45,370 bases of DNA from Planctomycetota bacterium (GTDB taxonomy: Bacteria; Planctomycetota; Phycisphaerae; Phycisphaerales; SM1A02). The notes beneath the pieces were generated by a model. That model searched no databases. It was given only the letters and a program-made list of their open reading frames with translations, and was not told the origin of the DNA. Shown here one piece after another: positions 15,618 through 23,667 of the stretch. The translations under genes were made by a program, and so were the position numbers. Every line of letters starts with the position of its first letter. The first letter of the stretch is position 1. The stretch spans positions 1 to 45,370 of the forward strand of contig JAFMML010000024.1 of assembly GCA_017859745.1 (NCBI GenBank). The letters run 5' to 3'.

Positions 15618-18600
15618 ATGATGCTTCAGCAGATCACCATCGGTGTCGCCCTACTCCACGCGCTCGTCGATCCGGTCGCCGACTCGCACGATGGCGTGCG
15701 ACCCGGCGCCCCGAACATCGTGATCATGTTCGTCGACGACCTCGGCTATGGCGATCTCGGGTGCTACGGGGGAACGGTCGCACCGACACCTCGACTCGAT
15801 GCGCTCGCCGGCGAAGGCCTCCGAGCCACGGACTTCTCGGTGGCCCAACCGGTCTGCTCGGCGTCGCGGGCGGCGTTGCTGACCGGCCGCTATCCGCACC
15901 GAATCGGAATCACCGGGGCGCTGGGTCCGCGGGCGAAGCGTGGCCTCGACGAGAACGTCATCACGCTCGCGGAACTCTGCCGCGACCGCGGATACGCCAC
16001 CGCGCTCTTCGGCAAGTGGCATCTGGGGGATCACGAGCCGCATCTCCCGACGCAGCACGGCTTCGACGAATGGTGGGGCATCCCCTACTCCAACGACATG
16101 TGGCCCCGGCACCCCGAAAGCCCCCAGCACTACCCGCCGCTTCCGCTTCGCGAGGGCGATGCCGAGGGCGAACGCCTCGTCGAGGAGAACCCCGACCAGC
16201 GTCGCTTCACCACCGAGGCCGCCGCTCGCGGCGCGGACTTCATTCGAAGAAGCGTCGCGGCGGATCGCCCCTTCCTGCTGTACGTGCCGCACCCCATGCC
16301 GCACGTTCCCCTCTTCGTCAGCGAGAGCGGCGCCGGCCGCAGCGGGACCGGTCTCTACGGCGACGTCGTCGCCGAGATCGATGCGTCGATGGGCACGATC
16401 CTCGACACGCTCGAGGCCAACGGCGTCGCCGAGAACACCATCGTCGTCTTCACCAGCGACAACGGTCCGTGGCTCTCCTACGGCGACCGCGCGGGCACCA
16501 CCGGCCCGCTTCGCGAGGGCAAGGGCACCACCTTCGAGGGCGGCGTCCGGGTGCCTTGGATCGCCCGCTGGCCCGGGCGATTCCCAGCAGGCGAGACCAT
16601 CGAGGCGCCATTCAACGCGATCGACATGCTGCCGACGCTCGCCGACGCGATCGGGGCGCCGACGCCCGTCGAGGTCGAGGGCCGAAGCGTGCTCGCCTCG
16701 CTCGAGGATCCCGAGGGCACCCCCCTCGATCGAGGACCCATCCTCTACTGGTATCACGCACCCGGCGGCGGGCAGGAGGTGCAGGCGGTCCGCGAAGGAC
16801 GCTGGAAGTTGCATCTGCCCCACCGCTACCGATCGATGCAGGGCCGCGAGGTCGGGTCGGGCGGTCGGCCCGGCAAGTACGACTACGGGCGGACCATCGG
16901 ACTCGAACTGTTCGATCTCGAGGCCGAGATCGGCGAGGTCACCGACGTCTCCGCGGCGCATCCCGAGGTCGTCGCGCGGCTTCGCGGCATCGCCCGGCGC
17001 GAACACGCTCGGGATGTCGCCGCCGCCGGCATGACGTGGCTCGGACCGCACTGGCAGCCCAATCGCCTTCAGGACTGGCGACGGACCGCCGACGCCATCG
17101 AGTGCGTGAACGCCCGCGACGCGGTCCGCACGGCGCATCGCCTCGGCACGGCGGTCGATCCCCAGCTCGAGCCCCGGCCGGGACCGATCGGCTTCGTCGA
17201 GGTCTCGATCAGGCCCCGAACCGCCGCCGACGGCGAGCTCGCGACGATGGGCGATCTCGCCTTCGCAGGGGTGCTTCTCGGTGCGGGTGGTCGAGAGGTC
17301 GACCCCCGACTGACCGCCCTCGTCCAACAGAGCCCCGGACCCGACGGTGGCATGATCATCGCCGTCGACGGGCAACGACGGCTGCACGCGCTCGACTTCT
17401 CGCAGCCCCGCGACGGAGGCTTCCGCTGGACGCTTCCCAACGACGCGAGCCTGGCGAGTCTGCCGAGACTCGGAGCGGCGATCGATGGCGGAGTCGCAGA
17501 TGGCGCCTGGACCTCGGCGGAGTCGGTGCGACTGCGGATCGAGCTGATTCGCGATCGCGACGGCGACGAGGCGGACGATCGCTTCACGCTGGTGGCGACG
17601 CTGCGGGAGGAGGACGGAGGCGGGCCGGGCAGCGTGCTCGTCCTCGAGGGCCTGGATGCGGCCGCGATCGACGGTGGTCTCGCCCTCGTCTCCCATCGCA
17701 GTCCGAACGGCTTCGCCTTCGCCGACTTCGACGCGGCGGGTCCCGCGGTCGCCTCCGCGCCGGAGCGGCTCGACGAGCCGGTGCTGGCGACGATGTACTC
17801 TCTGAGTCGCCGCGGCGGCGATCCTTCGGACAGCCGCATGGGGCACGACCTGCGCCTCACGGCGCAGTTCCAACCGGTTCCCGCCCACACCGTCGTCGAG
17901 TGCCGCCTTCAGCTCGAGGACGCCCGCGGGCGTTTCCGGGACGTCGCCGATGCGAACGTCGATGCGACGTCGTTCACCGCGACCTTCGAGGCGCCGGGCG
18001 TGATGGTCCCGCAGGGCGGCGACCTGCGCTACCGCGTCGTCGGGATGCTGGCCGAACCCGACGGCACCTTTCGCCCGTTCGCCCGCGACGGAACGCTGCG
18101 CGGGGAGCCGCTCGATCGACCATCTCGAATCGCCTCGCTGAGCTGCATCAAGCACTGGACCGGCGGTGCGACATGGAATCACGACGGCATCTGGTACCCC
18201 CACGCCGATCTTGCGGAGTCGCTCGAGGCGTTCGATCCGGATCTGCTCTTCTTCGCAGGCGATCAGCTGTACGAAGGCGATCTGACGGGGGTCGACCGCG
18301 ATCCCCTCGACTACCACACGAAGTGGCAGAGGTTCCTCAGGAGTTTCGGCCATCTGCTGCGCGATCGACCCGCGGTGCTGATCACCGACGACCACGACGT
18401 CTACCACGGCAATCTGTGGGGTGCCGGAGGCATCGAGGCGAAGGCCCGCGACGGCCTCACCGCCCAGGACGCCGGTGGCTACCGGATGCCCATCGAGTGG
18501 GTGAACATGGTCCACCGCACCCAGACCTCGCACTTGCCGCCGACGCGGGTGGAAGGACCGATCGGCGCCGGCGTCGAGCCGTACACCACGCGTCTGGTCT

Positions 18601-19400
18601 GGGGGCCGTTCGACATGGCGATCCTCGCCGACCGCATGTGGAAGGACTCCGCCAGCGTGAAGGTGCCCGGGGGCGGCGTGAAGAACGGGTTCTTCACCAC
18701 GGAGGGATTCGATCCGCGGGATGCCGCGGTCGAGGACGCGTCACTGCTCGGCAAGGCCCAGGAGACGTTTCTCGCCGAGTGGGCGAGCGATCCCCGGCCG
18801 GACGCGCCGCGGCGACTGGTCCTGTCGCAGAGCCCCTTCGTCGCGGTCCATGCCCTGCCGGAGGGCCGCACCGATGCGGTCGTGCCGTCGCTCGAGGTGC
18901 TCGATCTCGCCGAGGGCGACTGGCCTCCGAACGATGCACCGGTCGCCGACACGGACACCAACGGTTGGCCGCAGCCCGCTCGCACCCGGGCGGTGCGGTC
19001 GATCGCGGACGCCGATGCGTTGCATCTCGCCGGCGACCAGCACCTCGCGACGCTGGTCCAGTACGGCCTCGATGGATTCCGCGACGGGCCGTTCGTCCTG
19101 ACCTCGCCGGCGATCGCCAACACCTGGCCGCGTCGCTGGATGCCTCGAGTCCCGGGCGGCGCACCGGTTTCCGGCATGCCCCGCGGAGGCGGCGACTTCG
19201 AAGACGCGTTCGGGAATCCCATGACGGTGTGGCGGGTGGCGAATCCGACCCGGCGCGGCATCTCACCGGCTCGCCTGCACGACCTTTCGCCGGGCTTCGC
19301 GACCGTCGAGTTCGATCCCACGACCGGCGAGACCCGCGTCGCCGCGAGACCTCGCCTTCTCGAGCAGCCGCCCTACTTCCAGTTCACCCTGCCCCACTGA
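15618..19400 (+). CDS. sulfatase fused to PhoD-like phosphatase, exported
   Basis: This 1260-residue protein joins two hydrolases. The N-terminal half (about 30-470) is a sulfatase with NIVIMFVDDLGYGDLGCYG, the formylglycine motif C80-S-A-S-R plus AALLTGRYPHRIG, FGKWHLGDH and FTSDNGPWLSYGD. A beta-rich linker of some 270 residues (about 530-830) follows. The C-terminal half (about 835-1230) reads as a PhoD-like metallophosphatase: DLLFFAGDQLYEGD, the ITDDHDVYHGNLWG block near 920, and LHLAGDQHLATLVQYG. No stop or frameshift separates the halves. A short hydrophobic N-terminus suggests export. The likely role is removal of sulfate and phosphate from algal or matrix polymers; the joint substrate is inference. 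ATGs at 15618 and 15621 are equally possible. Confidence 0.9.
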   Translation: MMLQQITIGVALLHALVDPVADSHDGVRPGAPNIVIMFVDDLGYGDLGCYGGTVAPTPRLDALAGEGLRATDFSVAQPVCSASRAALLTGRYPHRIGITGALGPRAKRGLDENVITLAELCRDRGYATALFGKWHLGDHEPHLPTQHGFDEWWGIPYSNDMWPRHPESPQHYPPLPLREGDAEGERLVEENPDQRRFTTEAAARGADFIRRSVAADRPFLLYVPHPMPHVPLFVSESGAGRSGTGLYGDVVAEIDASMGTILDTLEANGVAENTIVVFTSDNGPWLSYGDRAGTTGPLREGKGTTFEGGVRVPWIARWPGRFPAGETIEAPFNAIDMLPTLADAIGAPTPVEVEGRSVLASLEDPEGTPLDRGPILYWYHAPGGGQEVQAVREGRWKLHLPHRYRSMQGREVGSGGRPGKYDYGRTIGLELFDLEAEIGEVTDVSAAHPEVVARLRGIARREHARDVAAAGMTWLGPHWQPNRLQDWRRTADAIECVNARDAVRTAHRLGTAVDPQLEPRPGPIGFVEVSIRPRTAADGELATMGDLAFAGVLLGAGGREVDPRLTALVQQSPGPDGGMIIAVDGQRRLHALDFSQPRDGGFRWTLPNDASLASLPRLGAAIDGGVADGAWTSAESVRLRIELIRDRDGDEADDRFTLVATLREEDGGGPGSVLVLEGLDAAAIDGGLALVSHRSPNGFAFADFDAAGPAVASAPERLDEPVLATMYSLSRRGGDPSDSRMGHDLRLTAQFQPVPAHTVVECRLQLEDARGRFRDVADANVDATSFTATFEAPGVMVPQGGDLRYRVVGMLAEPDGTFRPFARDGTLRGEPLDRPSRIASLSCIKHWTGGATWNHDGIWYPHADLAESLEAFDPDLLFFAGDQLYEGDLTGVDRDPLDYHTKWQRFLRSFGHLLRDRPAVLITDDHDVYHGNLWGAGGIEAKARDGLTAQDAGGYRMPIEWVNMVHRTQTSHLPPTRVEGPIGAGVEPYTTRLVWGPFDMAILADRMWKDSASVKVPGGGVKNGFFTTEGFDPRDAAVEDASLLGKAQETFLAEWASDPRPDAPRRLVLSQSPFVAVHALPEGRTDAVVPSLEVLDLAEGDWPPNDAPVADTDTNGWPQPARTRAVRSIADADALHLAGDQHLATLVQYGLDGFRDGPFVLTSPAIANTWPRRWMPRVPGGAPVSGMPRGGGDFEDAFGNPMTVWRVANPTRRGISPARLHDLSPGFATVEFDPTTGETRVAARPRLLEQPPYFQFTLPH

Positions 19401-19427
19401 CCGCAGTGCATGACGACGGCCCGGCAC

Positions 19428-19450
19428 GGATCCCATGCCGCTCGGGATCC
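19428..19450. terminator. 7-bp inverted repeat between convergent genes
   Basis: GGATCCC (19428-19434) pairs with GGGATCC (19444-19450) across a 9-nt loop. It sits in the 62-nt gap between the stop of the sulfatase-PhoD gene and that of the peroxiredoxin gene. There is no T tract, so it is only a weak terminator candidate. Confidence 0.35.
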
Positions 19451-19462
19451 TCCGGGCGGGGG

Positions 19463-19930
19463 TCAGCAGTTCTTCACCGCCCGACGGATCGCCTCGAACT
19501 TCACCTGGTTCTTGGGATCGTTGGTCACCCACCGGTAGACCACGTCGCCGGAGGCGTCGACCACGAAGGCGGCCCGCTTGGAGAAGCCCTTCATGCCGAA
19601 CAGCTCCCGGTGCAGGCATCCATAGGCACGGGAGACGGTCTTGTTGAAGTCCGAGAGCACCGGGAAGGGAATGCCCTCGAGTTCGCGGAACTTCGCCGTG
19701 ACGAACGGACTGTCGACGGAGATGCCGTAGATGTCGCAGCCCAGTTCCTCCCACTTGCCCCAGTTGTCTCGAAAGGTGCACATCTCCTCGGTGCAGACGG
19801 GACTGAAGGCGAGCGGGAAGAAGAGGATCACCGCCTTCCGCTTTCCAAACACCTCCCCAAGGTCGACCATGTGGCCGGGGGCGTCGGGAAGGGCGATCGG
19901 TGGGGCGGGTTCTCCCTTTCGGGCGGGCAT
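19463..19930 (-). CDS. peroxiredoxin (AhpC/TSA, BCP/AhpE-like)
   Basis: This 155-residue thiol peroxidase reduces hydrogen peroxide and organic hydroperoxides in the cytoplasm; no signal peptide is present. The active-site segment FFPLAFSPVCTEEMC holds the peroxidatic Cys46 in the PxxxC position, and Cys51 is spaced like the resolving Cys of BCP-type enzymes. Downstream, YGISVDSPFVTAKF, PFPVLSDFN and RAAFVVDASGDVVYRW follow the family order. The protein ends in a further Cys (VKNC). The length fits AhpE/BCP. It stands alone on the minus strand, convergent with the sulfatase fusion; the reducing partner is not seen nearby. Confidence 0.93.
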   Translation of the reverse strand: MPARKGEPAPPIALPDAPGHMVDLGEVFGKRKAVILFFPLAFSPVCTEEMCTFRDNWGKWEELGCDIYGISVDSPFVTAKFRELEGIPFPVLSDFNKTVSRAYGCLHRELFGMKGFSKRAAFVVDASGDVVYRWVTNDPKNQVKFEAIRRAVKNC

Positions 19931-20328
19931 TGGCGGACTCCTGGAGAGGTGTGATGTGGCAATCGCGCGGCGAGCGGTTCCATGCCGCGAGGGTCCGAGA
20001 GGGTAGGCGATTTCAGAATCCGGGAACCTCGCGGGCGAGCACGGCCGAATTCGGAATCATCGGCGAATGTCCAATCCGGGACTTTGACCGGGTTCGGTCT
20101 GGGTTATCTTCGATGATTGGAGGGCGGAATGGATCCGCCCGGGGTCAGGCATGGATGTTCGCCCAATCGCCCCAAGTGACGGGGCGCGACCCTTCCGAGC
20201 AGGTCTTGGTGTGGCACGCCGATACGACGACCGGCGTCCTCGTGTCACTTGAGATGTGCCGGACGAACCTTGGTGTGGGACATCACTCGCCGCGACGCGT
20301 GGCGGAAGGCAGATCAGGAGACTCGTTC
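19931..20328 (+). promoter_or_regulatory. 398-nt leader of the large Cys-rich gene with promoter-like hexamers and repeats
   Basis: TTGACC at 20084-20089 and TATCTT at 20105-20110 look like sigma-70 hexamers, although the 15-nt spacing is short. Downstream are a hairpin CGCCCC-AAGTGAC-GGGGCG (20168-20186), an inverted pair CAAGTGAC (20173-20180) with GTCACTTG (20244-20251), and a direct repeat CTTGGTGTGG (20205-20214 and 20269-20278). A ribosome site ATCAGGAG at about 20313-20320 fixes the start at 20329, 8 nt downstream. The frame is open upstream to 19900, but this part does not look like protein. Confidence 0.5.
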
Positions 20329-23300
20329 ATGAAGCTCACTCGCGGACTTGTCGGGGCCCGAATGGCGTTCATCGCCACGTTCGGCTTCCTCGCCCTCGTC
20401 TTCTCGACCTCGTCCGTGCATGCCCAGTCCTGTGGCGATCCCGCCACCGGCGACTGCTGCGAGGCGAACGGCTCGGCCTTCTGCGACGACCAGACCTGCT
20501 GCGAGCTCGTGTGCGGTCTCGACGCGTTCTGCTGCGACGTCGAGTGGGACGACGTCTGTGCGGCGACCGCCAACGATCAGTGCGATCTCTGCGGTGGCGG
20601 CGGCGGCGGCCCCTGCGAGTTCGAGACCTGCGGCACCGGCGGCGACTGCTTCACCGTGAGCACCGACCCGGGCTGCAGCGATGCGGACTGCTGCTGCGTC
20701 GTCTGCGAATTCAACCCCTTCTGCTGCGACGTCGAGTGGGACGCGACCTGCGTCGACGACGCCAACGCCCTCTGCGGCGGCAGCGGCGGATGCGGCGACC
20801 CGAACTCCGGCGGCTGCGACGTCGCCAACGGCACGCCCTTCTGCGACGACCTGGGCTGCTGCAACACGATCTGCGCCGCCGACCCGTTCTGCTGCGACAC
20901 GGCGTGGGATCAGATCTGCGCCGACGCCGCCCTGCAGCTCTGCTACGGCGAGCCCTGCCCCGACGGCGAGTGCACCGGCAACGAGGACGTCAACGAGAAC
21001 GAGCCCTGCGGCGAGGACACCAACGGCGGCTGCAACAGCGCCACCCCGGTCTACACCGAGCTCGGCTCGGTCGGCGTCGGCGACAGCGTCTCGGTCTGCG
21101 GCAACGCCTGGGCCGACTTCGACACCCGCGACACCGACTGGTACCGCTTCACTCTGACCGACTTCGCCGAGGTCAGTTGGACCGTGAACGGCAGCGGTCT
21201 CGACAACGACTCCCCCGGCGCCCCGATGGTGGCGTTCGTCATCACCGGCACCTGCCCGGCGGCGGTCATCGAGGCCGGCGGCGGACAGTGCCCGACGACC
21301 GTGTCGGCCTGCCTCCCGGCGGGCACCTACGTGGTCTTCGCAGGCCTCAACGCGTTCAACGGATTCGCCTGCCCCGGCATCTCCTACACGGCCGAACTGA
21401 CCGTGAACGACCCGAAGGCCGCCGGATGCCCCGTGCCGCCTGAGAACGACGACTGCGCCGGCGCCATCGAGATCTTCGAGGGCGACACCGACTTCAGCAC
21501 CATCGGCGCGTTCACGAGCCAGCCCCCGCTCGGTGCGGCCTGCGAGAGCTTTGGAAGCACCCAGATCTTCAACGACATCTGGTTCCAGTGGACCCCGACC
21601 TGCGACACCCTCGCCCAGGTCTCGACCTGCAACCAGGCCGACTTCGACACCCGCCTCGCGGTCTACGCCGAGGTCTGCCCGGAGCTGCCCGGCGAGGAGA
21701 TCGCCTGCAACGACGACGGCACCGGGTGCACCGGGTTCACCTCGCAGCTTCAGTTCGAGGCGTTCGAAGGCGTGACCTACTACATCCGCGTCGGATCCTT
21801 CGGCGCCACCGCTTCGGGCACCGGCATCCTGTCGCTCTGCGGTTGCGACATCGAGTGCCCGGAACTCCCCGCCTGCGGCGTGCCGGGCACCGGCAGCTGC
21901 AGCGAAGCCAACGGCACCCCCTACTGCGAGGACGCGGAGTGCTGCGAACTCGTCTGTGCCGGCGACCCGTTCTGCTGCGACACCGCGTGGGACCAGATCT
22001 GCGCCGACACCGCCCTGGCCCTCTGCTTCGCGGAGCCCTGCGAGGCCGGCCAGAACTGCCCGCCCGACGCCGTCGAGGAGGGTGAGCCCTGCGGCAGCGA
22101 CACCAACGGCGGCTGCAATTCCGGCGATCCCGGACCGACGACCCCGCTGTCGATCGGCGACACCGTCTGCGGCACGTTCTGGGCCGACGACAACACCCGC
22201 GACACGGACTGGTACGAGTTCACCGTCGACGTCGACAGCGACGTGACCTGGGCCGTCAACGCCGACATCGACGTCGTGGCGTTCCTCATCTCGGCGTCCT
22301 GCCCGCCGGCGATCATCGCCAGCGACGACGCCGGAACCTGCCCGACGACCGTCGAGGCGTGTCTCCCGGCCGGCACCTACCGGGCGTTCGTCGCCCTGCC
22401 GGTCTTCGGCGGCATCCCCTGCGGTTCGGATTCCACCAACTACACCGCGACGCTGACCGCGGTCGAGACCGATCAGTGCGGTCTGGACAACGACGTCTGC
22501 GCCGGAGCCATCGAGGTCGAGACCGGAGACACGCCGTTCTCGAACGTCGGTTCGTTCACCGAGGGCGACAATCTCCCCGCGGAGTGCGAGAGCTTCGGCA
22601 GCGTCACGATGTTCAACGACATCTGGTTCAAGTGGGTTTCGGACCAGACCGGCGACATCACCGTCTCGACCTGCAACCAGGCCTCCTTCGACACCCGTCT
22701 CGCCGCCTACGTCGGCGAGTGCGAGTCGCTCGAGCTGGTCGCCTGCAACGACGACGGCGACGGCTGCTCCGGCTTCACCTCGTCGATGCCGATGTCGGTC
22801 GAGGAGGGCGTCACCTACTACATCCGCCTGGGTTCCTACGGGGCCGCGGGTCAGGGTGACGGCGTCCTGTCGATCGGCGAAGGCGGCGGCGGCGGCACGC
22901 CGGAGAACGACGAGTGCGAGGGCGCCATCGAGGTGTTCGACGGCGTCACCGGCGTCAACAACTTCAACGCCACCAACAGCCCGATCCAGCCGCCCGAGGA
23001 CCTGTGCACGTTCTTCGGCTCGGCGACCGTCAACAACGACGTCTGGTACTCCTACTCGACGACCTGCGACGGCACCGTGACGATCTCGTTCTGCGAGGCC
23101 AACGGCGGATCGGCCAGCTTCGACACCAAGTTGGCCGTCTGGAGCGGTCCGGACTGCGACAGCCTCACCATCGTGGCCTGCAACGACGACACCTGCGGCC
23201 TTCGAAGCGAGGTGACGTTCGATGCGGTCTGCGGCGAGGCGTACTACATCCAGTTCGGTGCCTACAGCACCGCCGGCAGCGGTTCGGGACAGATGGCCAT

Positions 23301-23496
23301 CAGTTGTGCCGGTGATGCCTGCGACGACCCCACCGACCCGGGCGACCTCAACGGCGACGGCGTGGTCAACGCCGCGGACCTCAACATCCTGCTCGCCGCA
23401 TGGGGCACCGACAACGCGATCGCCGACATCAACGGCGACGGCATCGTGAACGCCGCGGACCTCAACATCCTGCTCGCCGGCTGGACCGGCAGCTGA
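20329..23496 (+). CDS. large secreted Cys-rich repeat protein with dockerin-like tail
   Basis: The 1055-residue protein begins with a signal peptide (FIATFGFLALVFSTSSVHAQ). Four Cys-rich repeats follow, three in tandem (about residues 37-206) and one near 515-570. Their core is CC-x2-(V/I)C-x4-FCC-x3-WD-x2-C, as in CCELVCGLDAFCCDVEWDDVC. Between and after them are two PPC-like modules starting GEDTNGGCNS and SDTNGGCNS, and three related beta modules starting NDDCAGAIE, NDVCAGAIE and NDECEGAIE, with FNDIWFQW..TCNQADFDTRLAVY and ITYYIR-like ends. The tail has two dockerin-like modules (DLNGDGVVNAADLNILLAAWG and its repeat). The Cys pattern implies many disulfides outside the cell. It is probably a surface or matrix protein; no enzymatic motif is visible. 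A close paralogue follows 171 nt downstream. Confidence 0.88.
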   Translation: MKLTRGLVGARMAFIATFGFLALVFSTSSVHAQSCGDPATGDCCEANGSAFCDDQTCCELVCGLDAFCCDVEWDDVCAATANDQCDLCGGGGGGPCEFETCGTGGDCFTVSTDPGCSDADCCCVVCEFNPFCCDVEWDATCVDDANALCGGSGGCGDPNSGGCDVANGTPFCDDLGCCNTICAADPFCCDTAWDQICADAALQLCYGEPCPDGECTGNEDVNENEPCGEDTNGGCNSATPVYTELGSVGVGDSVSVCGNAWADFDTRDTDWYRFTLTDFAEVSWTVNGSGLDNDSPGAPMVAFVITGTCPAAVIEAGGGQCPTTVSACLPAGTYVVFAGLNAFNGFACPGISYTAELTVNDPKAAGCPVPPENDDCAGAIEIFEGDTDFSTIGAFTSQPPLGAACESFGSTQIFNDIWFQWTPTCDTLAQVSTCNQADFDTRLAVYAEVCPELPGEEIACNDDGTGCTGFTSQLQFEAFEGVTYYIRVGSFGATASGTGILSLCGCDIECPELPACGVPGTGSCSEANGTPYCEDAECCELVCAGDPFCCDTAWDQICADTALALCFAEPCEAGQNCPPDAVEEGEPCGSDTNGGCNSGDPGPTTPLSIGDTVCGTFWADDNTRDTDWYEFTVDVDSDVTWAVNADIDVVAFLISASCPPAIIASDDAGTCPTTVEACLPAGTYRAFVALPVFGGIPCGSDSTNYTATLTAVETDQCGLDNDVCAGAIEVETGDTPFSNVGSFTEGDNLPAECESFGSVTMFNDIWFKWVSDQTGDITVSTCNQASFDTRLAAYVGECESLELVACNDDGDGCSGFTSSMPMSVEEGVTYYIRLGSYGAAGQGDGVLSIGEGGGGGTPENDECEGAIEVFDGVTGVNNFNATNSPIQPPEDLCTFFGSATVNNDVWYSYSTTCDGTVTISFCEANGGSASFDTKLAVWSGPDCDSLTIVACNDDTCGLRSEVTFDAVCGEAYYIQFGAYSTAGSGSGQMAISCAGDACDDPTDPGDLNGDGVVNAADLNILLAAWGTDNAIADINGDGIVNAADLNILLAGWTGS

Positions 23497-23522
23497 TCAG
23501 GACGAGCCTCTCAGGACCCCCA

Positions 23523-23549
23523 CCCCCGGGCTTCGGCCCGGGGGTTTTT
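23523..23549 (+). terminator. rho-independent terminator
   Basis: CCCCCGGGC (23523-23531), a TTCG tetraloop, GCCCGGGGG (23536-23544) and then TTTTT (23545-23549): a textbook intrinsic terminator 26 nt after the stop of the Cys-rich gene. It separates this gene from its downstream paralogue. Confidence 0.95.
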
Positions 23550-23667
23550 CGTGAGACCCCCTCGGGTCCCCCCGAAGTCCGCCGATCCTCGACGCGGCGA
23601 GAGGTTCGGGGAACCTCGGATCTCGCGGCCTCGTAGGCACCGGCGCACCGATTCAACCTTGGCGACC

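Noticed and set aside
15651-18533. 960-residue open frame on the minus strand
   Set aside because: It lies fully opposite the sulfatase-PhoD gene, has a composition typical of an antisense shadow in GC-rich DNA, and no recognisable motifs or ribosome site.
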